Shown here: piece by piece, positions 1 through 9,100 of the stretch
How the letters are laid out: each line of letters begins with the position of its first letter
Numbering within the stretch: the stretch's first letter is position 1
Source: UKL13-2 sp044229235
GTDB lineage: Bacteria > Pseudomonadota > Gammaproteobacteria > Burkholderiales > Usitatibacteraceae
Length of the DNA: 64,000 nucleotides
Direction of reading: 5' to 3'
Assembly (NCBI GenBank): GCA_044229235.1
Contig: JBGATH010000006.1
Span: forward strand, 85,133 to 149,132
Notes under the pieces: generated by a model
The model's database searches: none
Told to the model about the DNA's origin: nothing
Seen by the model: only the letters and a program-made list of their open reading frames with translations
Made by a program: the position numbers and the translations under genes

Positions 1-2
1 CG

Positions 3-1496
3 CTGGTCATTTTCATGCTCTTCACGGCGGTGCTTACCTGGTTGCGGCAGTACCTCGTGATTCATACTGGCAACCGGATCGATGCGGCACTCGGCGCAGC
101 AGTTTTTTCAAAGCTCTTTCGCCTGCCGACGCGCTACTACGAAAACCGACCGACTGGCGTGATTGCCGCGCGCTTGCATGGCATCGAGAGCATTCGCGAG
201 TTCATCACCGGCGCCGCCGTGTCGCTGATCCTCGACCTGCCGTTTCTGGTGATCTTTCTGGCGATCATGCTTTATTACAGCGCCATCCTGACGTTGATCA
301 CATTGGGCATTGTCGCGCTGATCGGCCTCATGAGTTTCCTGCTAGCCCCTATCTTTCAGGAGCGCCTCAATCAGCAGTTCCTGCTCGGTGCGCGCAACCA
401 GGCATTCCTGACCGAGTATGTGGCGGGCATTGAAACGGTCAAATCCCTGCAAATGGAACCGCAGCTCATCAACAAGTATTCGGACTATTTATCCACCTAC
501 CTGCAGGCTGGATTCAGGACGCGGCAATTGGGTAACACCTACAGTACGATTGCCAACGCGCTCGACCAATGCATGACCATCCTCATTCTGTGTGTGGGAG
601 CCTGGCTGGTGATGTCGCGGCCGGACTTTACGATCGGCATGCTTGTCGCATTCCAGATGTTCTCGGGTCGCGTGTCGCAGCCTCTGCTGCGTATCGTTGG
701 CCTGTGGCAGAACTTTCAGCAGACGCAGATTGCGGTCCGCCGCCTTGCCGACATCATGAACGCGCCGGCTGAGCCCTATTCCGTTGTGCCGCAAACGCAA
801 TCAAATGCCCGCGGTGAAATCGAATTTCGTGAGGTCAGTTTCCGCTATCGCGAGGAGCTGCCGTATCTGTACCAGGGATTGAATCTGAGTATCGAGCCTG
901 GCGAATGTGCAGTCCTGATGGGGCCGTCAGGCTGTGGCAAAAGCACGCTTGCAAAGCTCCTCCAGGGTTTCTACTTGCCATCGTCGGGCTTGATCCTGAT
1001 CGACAACAAAGATCATCGTTACCTGGCCGCTAACGAACTGCGAAGCTACTTCGGTGTAGTGCCGCAGGAAACCCTGCTGTTTTCAGGAACGATCTACGAC
1101 AACCTCATCATGGCCAATCCCCATGCAACGTTCGATATGGTGGTGCAGGCATGCAAGTTTGCTGAAATTCATGAAGTTGTGGAGGCACTTCCCAAGGGCT
1201 ACCAGACCGAAATCGGTGAGCGTGGTGTGGGTCTGTCCGGCGGACAGCGACAGCGTCTTGCCATAGCGCGCGCCTTGCTAAAGCGACCAAGGGTGCTGAT
1301 TTTCGACGAGGCTACAAGCAACTTGGATCCTGAAACGGCCGAGCATTTTGCCAAGACGGTCAACACGCTTCGCGGCAAGGTGACAATGGTGTTTATCACC
1401 CACCAATTGCCAAAATCGCTGCAAGTTGATCACTTTGTTCGGCTGGACGAGATCAGCGGGAGTACACCGGTGTCATCGTCCCCGGCCGTGCGCTGA
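3..1496 (+). CDS. Type I secretion ABC exporter (HlyB/RtxB family), 5'-truncated by window edge
   Basis: Inner-membrane permease-ATPase that would power one-step export of the neighbouring RTX proteins. The frame is open to the left edge (codons for L-V-I-F precede the first ATG at 15), so the start lies outside. About 497 residues are visible of a usual 700 or so; any N-terminal C39-like domain is not seen. Numbered from the ATG at 15, residues 1-250 are the transmembrane exporter domain with the family motif GIETVKSLQMEPQ. The ATPase domain follows: Walker A GPSGCGKST (303-311), signature LSGGQRQRLAIARALL, Walker B VLIFDEATS and an H-loop ITHQ. It stands 198 bp upstream of an RTX gene and shares strand with an HlyD gene, the usual type I secretion arrangement. 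The family call is firm; which of the two RTX proteins it exports is inferred. Confidence 0.93.
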   Translation: MVIFMLFTAVLTWLRQYLVIHTGNRIDAALGAAVFSKLFRLPTRYYENRPTGVIAARLHGIESIREFITGAAVSLILDLPFLVIFLAIMLYYSAILTLITLGIVALIGLMSFLLAPIFQERLNQQFLLGARNQAFLTEYVAGIETVKSLQMEPQLINKYSDYLSTYLQAGFRTRQLGNTYSTIANALDQCMTILILCVGAWLVMSRPDFTIGMLVAFQMFSGRVSQPLLRIVGLWQNFQQTQIAVRRLADIMNAPAEPYSVVPQTQSNARGEIEFREVSFRYREELPYLYQGLNLSIEPGECAVLMGPSGCGKSTLAKLLQGFYLPSSGLILIDNKDHRYLAANELRSYFGVVPQETLLFSGTIYDNLIMANPHATFDMVVQACKFAEIHEVVEALPKGYQTEIGERGVGLSGGQRQRLAIARALLKRPRVLIFDEATSNLDPETAEHFAKTVNTLRGKVTMVFITHQLPKSLQVDHFVRLDEISGSTPVSSSPAVR

Positions 1497-1694
1497 CGCC
1501 AACATGTGGCAACTTCGCGGTAGGCAAGTTAGAGCATTTCCTCAAAAAAATAATTTCGATCAACCCCACTTTTTGTGACCTGCAGCACATTCATTTTTCA
1601 AAAGCATCGGTAGCATGGCGCGCTTGCCCGTTCAGTTATCTTGAGCGAGGTCAATTCCTAAGAAAATACATTAACAAGCATTCCAGGACCGCCG

Positions 1695-3590
1695 ATGCCC
1701 ACTGACCAAAAGAAAACACCGACGGCTCAATTCGACCGCGCCACATTGGGCGCCGTCTTGGGCAAGATCGATCCTTCATTTACCAATGAGGCATTTGCGG
1801 CCCTGTTGAAATCGGCGGGGGGCGCGGAAGCCGACGCCGTGCAAAAGCTGTTCCGCCAACTTGGCAAGGTGATTCTTGGCAGTGATGAGGCGGTGTCGGA
1901 AGCCAGTCTGCCCGGCCTGATCGACGCGATCAATGCCTCCGGTGCAAACGGCAAGCTGGTTACGCTGGCCGGCATAGACAGCGCCAAGATCACGTCTATG
2001 GCCGGTGCTGACATCGGCGTGCGCTACGCGCTGCTGAATGGTTTGCCTTTCGCGATCACCGACAACCCCGATTTGTATGACAGTCTCAATCGCGACGGAA
2101 GTCTTTATCGCTTCGACCCCAACACCGGTGAGCGACTGTATACCGACGAATGGCTGAAAGATCGCGCGCAGTTCATGGCGCTGCGAGGCAATACCAATGG
2201 GGAAGGAAACGTCACCGTCGGTGGCAGCCAGTCCTGGGTATTCGAAGAGCGTACCGATGCGGGTACTTCACGCATCGCTGCAACGGCCGACCAGGCCCAG
2301 CGCGCCGCCAACAAGATGATCTTTGCCACGGGTACCACCTCGACCCAAACCATCGTGGGTGGCGCAGGTACCGACCATGTGTATAGCGGAGCGGGTGACG
2401 ACCTAATCGAAGCGGGCGCCGGCGACGACTATGTTGAGGCAGGCGCCGGGGACGACAACGTCAATGGTGGCCGCGGCAACGACAGTCTGCTTGGCGGGCG
2501 CGGAGAAGATCAACTGGATGGCGGCGCCGGCAATGACAAGTTGTTCGGTGGTCCCGGCGCGGACTACCTCGTTGGCGGGCAAGGCGATGACCGCCTGGAT
2601 GGCGGCGATGGGTTTGATTCCTTCGTGATCGACGCGGGCGACGGGAGGGATGTCATCCTCGACGCCGACAAGCTCGGTGAAATTGTCTACAACGGCGAAA
2701 CGCTGAACGGAGCCGGCACCCTGAAAAACGGTGCATACGTCGTCGGGGAAAACCACATCACGTACAAGTTTGCCGGTGACGTCGAAGAGGGTGGCACGCT
2801 GTACATCACCACCGACGCCGGCAACAATATCAAGATTCCCAACTTCACCAATGGCATGCTCGGCATCAAGCTGGGCGACGGCAGCCCGGCCGCGCTGGCT
2901 GCCATCACCGACGCCAACGTCGGCGGCGACTATGCGGGCGTTGGCAACGACACCTGGCGCAATCCGGAGTTCGACAGCTTCGCGCTGCAGAATGGCAACG
3001 AGTCTGCGCGCATTGCCAATGCATTCGCTACCCGACGCGCGGCTGCGGACGTCGGCAATACGGTATTGATACCAACAAGCGACTCCCAGAATATTGCGAG
3101 CGGCGAGCAGCCACCGGTCGACACGTCCATCAATGTCGCGCAGCCTGACGCGGCGTCAAAAAAGAGCGCGGCCCTGGACAGCACCGCAGGATTTGGCAAT
3201 TTGTTTGCCGACCCGATGGCAGACGTCCCGCTGCTGAGTGGCGAACAGGTGAACCAGGCTATTGCCACCACCCGCACCAAGACCACGCCGATTGCCCACG
3301 TGCGCAGTGCGACGGCCTCCACTGCCTTTGCGTCGAGCCTGGTCGATCAACCCATCAACGCCTGGTTCATGGGCAACAACGCCGGTATTTCGCCGCGCAA
3401 CGTCGAGTACGCCCTGCTGGATTTTCACGATGCGATCAACATCGGTACCGGGCTCGGCGGCGAAAACCTGGGAGATGCCGCATCACTCACTGTAGGTTCG
3501 CTCGCCATGGGCGGCGCGCTCGACAAACCGCAACTCTCCGACGACCGGTACACCGACCTCGGCAGCAAGCGCATCGGTGTAAAGGGCTAG
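1695..3590 (+). CDS. RTX calcium-binding protein, probable type I secretion substrate
   Basis: A 631-aa protein without an N-terminal signal peptide, as expected for type I secretion. Residues about 217-310 hold a run of glycine/aspartate-rich RTX nonapeptides (GGxGxDxxx), which bind Ca2+ and fold after export. The repeats lie mid-protein and are followed by about 320 residues. That tail starts with a module (GDGRDVILDADKLGEIVYNG to FTNGMLGIKLGDG) that also follows the first RTX block of the giant RTX protein downstream. The stretch before the repeats (VRYALLNGLPFAI, then TDEWLKDRAQFMALRG) is of a kind found in large RTX lipases and adhesins, yet no catalytic domain is visible. The start ATG has a weak AGGA about 6 nt upstream. 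Flanking exporter and adaptor genes point to secretion; the final role (surface layer, adhesion or enzyme) is unknown. Confidence 0.85.
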   Translation: MPTDQKKTPTAQFDRATLGAVLGKIDPSFTNEAFAALLKSAGGAEADAVQKLFRQLGKVILGSDEAVSEASLPGLIDAINASGANGKLVTLAGIDSAKITSMAGADIGVRYALLNGLPFAITDNPDLYDSLNRDGSLYRFDPNTGERLYTDEWLKDRAQFMALRGNTNGEGNVTVGGSQSWVFEERTDAGTSRIAATADQAQRAANKMIFATGTTSTQTIVGGAGTDHVYSGAGDDLIEAGAGDDYVEAGAGDDNVNGGRGNDSLLGGRGEDQLDGGAGNDKLFGGPGADYLVGGQGDDRLDGGDGFDSFVIDAGDGRDVILDADKLGEIVYNGETLNGAGTLKNGAYVVGENHITYKFAGDVEEGGTLYITTDAGNNIKIPNFTNGMLGIKLGDGSPAALAAITDANVGGDYAGVGNDTWRNPEFDSFALQNGNESARIANAFATRRAAADVGNTVLIPTSDSQNIASGEQPPVDTSINVAQPDAASKKSAALDSTAGFGNLFADPMADVPLLSGEQVNQAIATTRTKTTPIAHVRSATASTAFASSLVDQPINAWFMGNNAGISPRNVEYALLDFHDAINIGTGLGGENLGDAASLTVGSLAMGGALDKPQLSDDRYTDLGSKRIGVKG

Positions 3591-3715
3591 TTCCCGTCCT
3601 TCCCGCTGTCGTCCCCGAGAAGTCGGGGGCCTCTGACCAAAATCTTTCGTCATTTGATGGAAGCGCTTGGTTGGGACTTGGCAGGCAAAACAATAATTCG
3701 TCGCACCAATCACCG

Positions 3716-3735
3716 CCGCGTGAGCAAACACGCGG
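3716..3735 (+). other. Small perfect hairpin just before the hlyD ribosome binding site
   Basis: CCGCGTG and CACGCGG form a perfect 7-bp stem around a 6-nt loop, ending 5 nt before the GGGAGAG Shine-Dalgarno (3741-3747) of the adaptor gene. It has no T-run, so it is not a typical terminator. It could influence translation or mRNA stability between the RTX and adaptor genes. The structure is seen; a function is only a guess. Confidence 0.3.
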
Positions 3736-3753
3736 TAGCAGGGAGAGAAGCAA

Positions 3754-5130
3754 ATGCTGTCGAGGTTGCAACACTGGCTCAAGCACCAACTCGAGCCCCG
3801 GGAAACTCTTGCGCGTGGTCTTACCGCCATTCAATGCGCGCCGCCCGCGCCCTTGCCGCGCGCGGTCATGTGGTCGCTGTTGTTTCTGTTCGGTGTGATG
3901 CTGGGCTGGTCCGTGGTCGGCAAGCTGGACATTGTGGCTACTTCGGAAGGCAAGCTCATCCCCACGTCCTTCCTTAAGATCGTGCAGCCCTCTGAAGGTG
4001 GCATCATCAAGGAACTGCTGGTGCGCGAAGGACAGGAAGTGTGGGAAGGGCAAGTGCTGGTGCGCATGGACACGCACCTCTCTGCAGCAGACACGCAGGT
4101 GCTGCGAATGGAGCTTGCCCTGCGAAAGCTGCAACTGCGCCGCATCGATGCCGAACTGGCGGGCGCCATGCTCCTCCGCCAGAAGGATGACCCGCCCGAA
4201 TTGTTCGTGAAAGTATTGGATCAGTTCCGCGCCTACCGCCAGGCCTATCAAGATTCGGTGGGGCAGGAAGAAGCCAGCCTCTTCAAGCTGCGCCAGGATC
4301 TTGCCGGCGCGAAGCAAATCATGACCAAGCTCGAGCGCACGCTGCCCTTCTACGAAAAGCAAGCCGCCACCTTCGACAAGCTCGGCAAGGAAGGCTTTGC
4401 TTCACCGCTACTGGTGGAAGACAAGAAGCGTGAGCACGCCGAAAAGGACCAGGAGCATAAAGCCCAGCACTACGCCGTCACCGGTGCCGAGGCCGCCATC
4501 GCCCAAAGCGAAAAGCGCCTGGCTCAGGTCAGCTCCAACTACCGCCAGCAACTGCAAACCGAACGCATCCAGACCCAGGCCCAAGTGGAAAAGCTGCTGC
4601 AGGACTGGGAGAAACAGCAGCACAAGAACGGCCTGATGGAACTCAAAGCCCCGCAAGCCGGCATCGTCAAGGACATCGCCAGCCACACGCCTGGCACAGT
4701 CGTCACGCCGGGCACCATCCTCATGACCGTCGTCCCGCAACACGAACCCTTGATGGCCGAAGTGCAGATCAAGAATGCCGACTCCGGCTTCATCCGCGCC
4801 AACCAGCCGGTCAAGGTTAAGGTCGCCAGCTATCCGTTCCAGAAGTACGGCATGCTGGAAGGGGAGGTCACGCACCTGGGGGCCGATTCAACCGACACCG
4901 TTGGCGGTCGCCCGGAAGAACTTAGCTCTGAGAACCGGCTAAACGTGCAGGCCAACTACAAGGCGCATGTGAAGCTGAAGGCGCAGCAACTGAATGCGCA
5001 GGGGAAAACGTTTGAACTTCGGCCGGGGATGCAGGTGGTGGCGGAGATTCACCTTGGGGAGCGGACGATCATGGATTACTTGCTGTCGCCAGTGCAGAAG
5101 GCGGTGAAGGAGGCGGGAAGGGAACGATAA
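3754..5130 (+). CDS. HlyD-family type I secretion periplasmic adaptor
   Basis: Membrane-fusion protein that would link the ABC exporter to a TolC-like outer-membrane channel. It has 458 aa, normal for the family. A short cytoplasmic N-terminus precedes one transmembrane helix (about 37-56). A lipoyl/barrel half-motif follows (GKLIPTSFLKIVQPSEGGII), then a long alpha-helical hairpin rich in Q, E, K and A (about 105-290). The second lipoyl half is LKAPQAGIVKDIASHTPGTVV, and the C-terminal beta-barrel contains the typical PGMQVVAEIHLGERTI near the end. The ATG is preceded by a strong GGGAGAG at 7-nt spacing. It lies between the two RTX genes. No outer-membrane factor gene is in view; it may be encoded elsewhere, as is common. 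Confidence 0.95.
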   Translation: MLSRLQHWLKHQLEPRETLARGLTAIQCAPPAPLPRAVMWSLLFLFGVMLGWSVVGKLDIVATSEGKLIPTSFLKIVQPSEGGIIKELLVREGQEVWEGQVLVRMDTHLSAADTQVLRMELALRKLQLRRIDAELAGAMLLRQKDDPPELFVKVLDQFRAYRQAYQDSVGQEEASLFKLRQDLAGAKQIMTKLERTLPFYEKQAATFDKLGKEGFASPLLVEDKKREHAEKDQEHKAQHYAVTGAEAAIAQSEKRLAQVSSNYRQQLQTERIQTQAQVEKLLQDWEKQQHKNGLMELKAPQAGIVKDIASHTPGTVVTPGTILMTVVPQHEPLMAEVQIKNADSGFIRANQPVKVKVASYPFQKYGMLEGEVTHLGADSTDTVGGRPEELSSENRLNVQANYKAHVKLKAQQLNAQGKTFELRPGMQVVAEIHLGERTIMDYLLSPVQKAVKEAGRER

Positions 5131-5496
5131 CTGGGCCTGAGATTCGCCGATCGAAAAGCCTTCCATTGAATGCCTCGAAATGGTCATGACTGACTACATT
5201 GAATGTAATCAGGTGCTCACAATCGAGTCGATCAGTGACTTCACTTGGTGTCCGACTCACTGAAGAATTACCACCCCCGCAAGGCTCGGGCGTCGATGAA
5301 CAAAAACGCGATACGACTTAGGCCGCACTGGCCAGCACAAGACACCCTTACCCAAAGTGGTCGTCACGAAAGATCCTCGGAAAAATCCTAGCGCACGATG
5401 GAAATCCCGGCGGCGCGCGAACAGTGACAGAGTAATCGATGGGTGATGGGCGGTAGAAACCGTGAATCTGACTAATCTACAAACTGGGGAGTTGAC
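5131..5496. other. Intergenic region, no gene seen
   Basis: There are 366 bp between the adaptor gene and the small membrane protein gene. Neither strand gives a convincing gene; the short open frames lack ribosome binding sites and coding character. Composition drops toward AT-rich at the right end, matching the next two genes. No clear terminator or sigma-70 promoter was found. Confidence 0.5.
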
Positions 5497-6090
5497 TTGG
5501 TGAAACAAAAAATGAAAGTGATACTTTTTGCTCTTGGTGCTTTGTGCCTTTTCGCCTTGCTGATTTCGTATTTGGCGATGGAAACGAAAATCAACTTTGA
5601 AGAAGAGGTGGAACTATCGAGCGGGCAAATTATCGTTGCCGAGCGAAGCTTTCGTGCTCTGCCTTTGAAAGAAATTGGCGGACCAGGTGGTTGGAAGCCG
5701 ACATACGCTAGTTTTCAAGTTAGGCCCTCGTCTGGTGCCAGTTACCCCCCAAAGTGGGAATCAGATCGCGGATTGGTACCGATTCTCTTCGACGTGGACA
5801 AAGCAACGAACGAGTGGATCATGGTCACAACTTTCTTTATGTGCGAGCAATGGTACGAACTCGGACGCCCCATGTTGCCATATGCCGAATATCGTTTTCG
5901 TAGCGGCGCTTGGCGCATGGTAAGGCTTTCACCCGAACTTGTTGGTCGGAAGTCAAATCTATTTGCCGGAATGAAGTATTCAGGAGAGGCTTCATTTTTG
6001 ACGCGCGATGAAAAGGCGCGAAGAGACGCAAATATCAAGATTGCAAAGGAATATTTGTCAATTGTCGCCAAATGGTCGACAAGTTGCTAA
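5497..6090 (+). CDS. Hypothetical membrane-anchored protein upstream of RTX lipase
   Basis: A 197-aa protein of unrecognised family. The N-terminus is one hydrophobic helix after a basic start (residues about 7-28, VILFALGALCLFALLISYLA), consistent with a signal anchor that leaves about 165 residues in the periplasm. The start is TTG at 5497 or GTG at 5500; GGGGA at 5486-5490 fits the GTG slightly better (9 nt). A third in-frame start is ATG at 5512. The gene is visibly more AT-rich than the adaptor upstream and like the first kilobase of the RTX lipase gene, which begins 28 bp downstream. Co-transcription and shared ancestry with the lipase head are therefore plausible. A chaperone, inhibitor or immunity role is possible but not supported by any motif. 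Confidence 0.7.
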   Translation: MVKQKMKVILFALGALCLFALLISYLAMETKINFEEEVELSSGQIIVAERSFRALPLKEIGGPGGWKPTYASFQVRPSSGASYPPKWESDRGLVPILFDVDKATNEWIMVTTFFMCEQWYELGRPMLPYAEYRFRSGAWRMVRLSPELVGRKSNLFAGMKYSGEASFLTRDEKARRDANIKIAKEYLSIVAKWSTSC

Positions 6091-6118
6091 CTAAGTACAC
6101 AACACAAAAATTGGAATA

Positions 6119-9100
6119 ATGATGCCATCTGCCATCGAGCTCGGTCAGCTGTCTGGTCGTGTCTACAGTCGTACGCAAGCAAATAGAACGCCACTCCCGT
6201 TTGGCTGGACGGATGTCCAGCTCATACCCGATCAGGCTTCAGGCTTCTCGGCTGGCGTGTTTCGAAAGGGGAATGAAATAGTCATTGCCTACACCGGCAC
6301 CAACGAAAGGCAGGTAATTGATTTTCTTAGTGCAAACATTCCCGTTGCGTTGGGACAACCTTCTGCCCAGGTAATCGAGGCTATGAAGCTGTACCTAAAT
6401 GTCAAACGAGATAATCCGAGCGCAAGCCTAACATTTACTGGTCACTCGCTTGGCGGCGGACTCGCCGCGCTGATGGCAGTCTACTTTGACAGGCCAGCCA
6501 CCACATTTGACGCCGCGCCATTTGAAGCGAGTGCACGCGATGCCCAAGTCCTACTAAATGGCTATCGTGCTTCACTCTTAATGGCGGGTTTTTCAGATTC
6601 AGCATTCAACGACCTGGCAAACAGCATTACAAACGATCTCTTCCTGTCGCGCGAACAACGGGTAGATTCGATAGAAGTCGCTGGTGAAGTTCTTTCTGCT
6701 GGGAGACTACCGGGCACCAACATCATGGGGTCGCGTTCGTTCATTCCCGTCGGGCAACAAAATGTGAGCAGCATAGATCTTCACTCAATTACGCTGCTCA
6801 ACACTTTGATGCAGTCAACATCCTTTGCGGTTGCGATTAGTGCATTGCCGGATTCGTTGAAGCTATTTTTCGACAGCAGCTTACTTGCCGCTGATCCTAA
6901 GAGTTCACAGGAGAAGAATTTTCTCGACCACCTTCTAATTCAGAATTCTGGTGTAAACAACAATTCGCAATTTCTAGATAAGTTTGCGGCTGATTTGAAT
7001 AAGCTCGTCGATGGAACTGGAGCAGCCAAAACGATTCCAACAGTCAGGGATGCCCTAATTGCGGTTGCTATGGAGTACTACTTCCTTAAGGATGCACCAA
7101 GCGCCAACCAGATCTTTTTTGAAAGCAATAACGCACTCAGCTTTAAATATAGCGATATTGGTGCGCCACAATATCATTCGCTGCGTCTGCTGTCGGCAGC
7201 CATCTCAAGCACGCTGGTGGCCAGCGAAAAGGAGTATGTCTCATCTCTCCAGCGTCGCAACTCTTGGCATATTCAGTCAGGCGAAGGCAGCATGACGTTC
7301 GCCGCTGTCGGCACAGAGAGCAACGCAATTATCGGCGGAAGTGAAGGCGACACACTCACAGGTGGCAGCGGGATAGACAACATTATCGGCGGGTTAGGCA
7401 ATGACATTATCGACGGCGGCGCAGACGCCGACATCCTCATCGGTGGGGGCGATAACGACACATTGACTGGGGGCACCGGAAGAGACGCCCTCATTGGTGG
7501 CGCAGGCAACGATACTTACAAGATAGCGGCAGGCGACGGTGTCGATACCATCATCGATAGCGACGGTCTTGGCACCATTCAATATCGAAGAAATGGTGCT
7601 ACTGCCGATATCACCCTAAGCGGTGGCAAAAAACTTACAGATAGCCAGTACAACACCGTCTGGCAAAGCGACGATGCGGAGATTACCTACGCAAAGACAA
7701 GCGGTGGGCTTGCAATTAGCTTTAAGTCTGACCAATCTACCAAGCTCTTCATTCGCGATTTCTCCAGTGGACAACTTGGCATCACTCTGGAGGACGCGTA
7801 CCTGCCGCCACCTCCAAAGATGCAGATTCTCGGTACCGCCTCAAATGACAACAGCAACCTTGGCGGTACAGGCAAAGATTTCCAGCCCACATTGTTGGCA
7901 ACTGGCTCCAATCAGGAATTGCTTGGCTTGGGCGGGGCGGACAGGCTCCAGGCAGCTTTCGACGGCGATATTGCGCGCGGCGGAGACGGGAATGACTACC
8001 TAGTCGACATTGGCAGCGAAGTAGGCACAACTGCCAAACAGGAGTTGTTTGGCGACCAAGGCAATGACATCTTGCTGGCTGCCAATGGCGATGACAAGCT
8101 GTTTGGGGGAGATGGCCACGATACCCTCTCCGGCGGAGACGGCGACGATATCCTGGATGGCGGTGATGGAAACGATTTCCTCGACGGCGGCAAGGGTGCA
8201 GACACGCTCATTGGTGGCGATGGCAGTGACTTCATCATCGGTGGCGGCACTTTTCGCGGCGACTATGACGCCATCAAGGCGGTCGACAACACACTGGAAG
8301 TCATACAGGTCGATGTGGCTGGAAACATCACGCGTCTCGCGCGCGTCAAGGGTGCCAATGGCGAAGCGACCAATGCAGATGTTTCAATGAGCGGAGACGG
8401 CGGCAACGTAATCGACGCCGGCGCCGGAAATGACATCGTTTACGGCGGTAGTGGCGACGACATTATTTATGCTGGCGCCGACAGTGATTTGGTTATCGGT
8501 ATGGCGGGTGCTGACGTGATCCAGGGCGGAAGTGGTAATGACCGACTATACGGCGATGGCACGGCCGGAATGTTTACCGACGATACACCTAATGGGATTG
8601 GTGCAAGCACGCAAGCGGAATTGCACGCCGATGACGACATCGAAGGCGGTGATGGTGATGACTTCATCGCTGGCGATGGTGGTAGCGACACAATCGAAGG
8701 CGGTCGCGGTAACGATGTTATTTATGGTGATTCCGATAAGTTGGCCGAAGCTTTTCACGGTGATGACTTCATTGATGGCGGTGAGGGAACCGACCACGTA
8801 TACGGTGGTGCGGGGGACGACACCATCTTCGGTGGTAACAGCGCTTCTGATAATTTAGTTGGCGACGTCGACTATCTCTCTGGCGATAAAGGCAACGATA
8901 CGATCGATGGCGAAGATGGCAACGATGTCATGTCTGGCGGGGAAGGCAACGACACGCTATACGGCAGTACCGGCGATGATCACATCGAAGGTGACGGCGG
9001 AGGTGCAGACTTCTCGAATAATGGCGATGACTTCATTGATGGGGGGGATGGCCAGGACGCAATCATTGGCGGTGGCGGCAAGGATACGATTTTCGGTGGG

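Noticed and set aside
1641..1672. Sigma-70 promoter before the first RTX gene
   Set aside because: TTGAGC is a fair -35, but the only passable -10 (TACATT) is 20 bp away and the one at normal spacing is poor.
3613..3628. Rho-independent terminator after the first RTX gene
   Set aside because: CCCCGA/TCGGGG can form a 6-bp stem but no T-run follows, so a terminator cannot be claimed.
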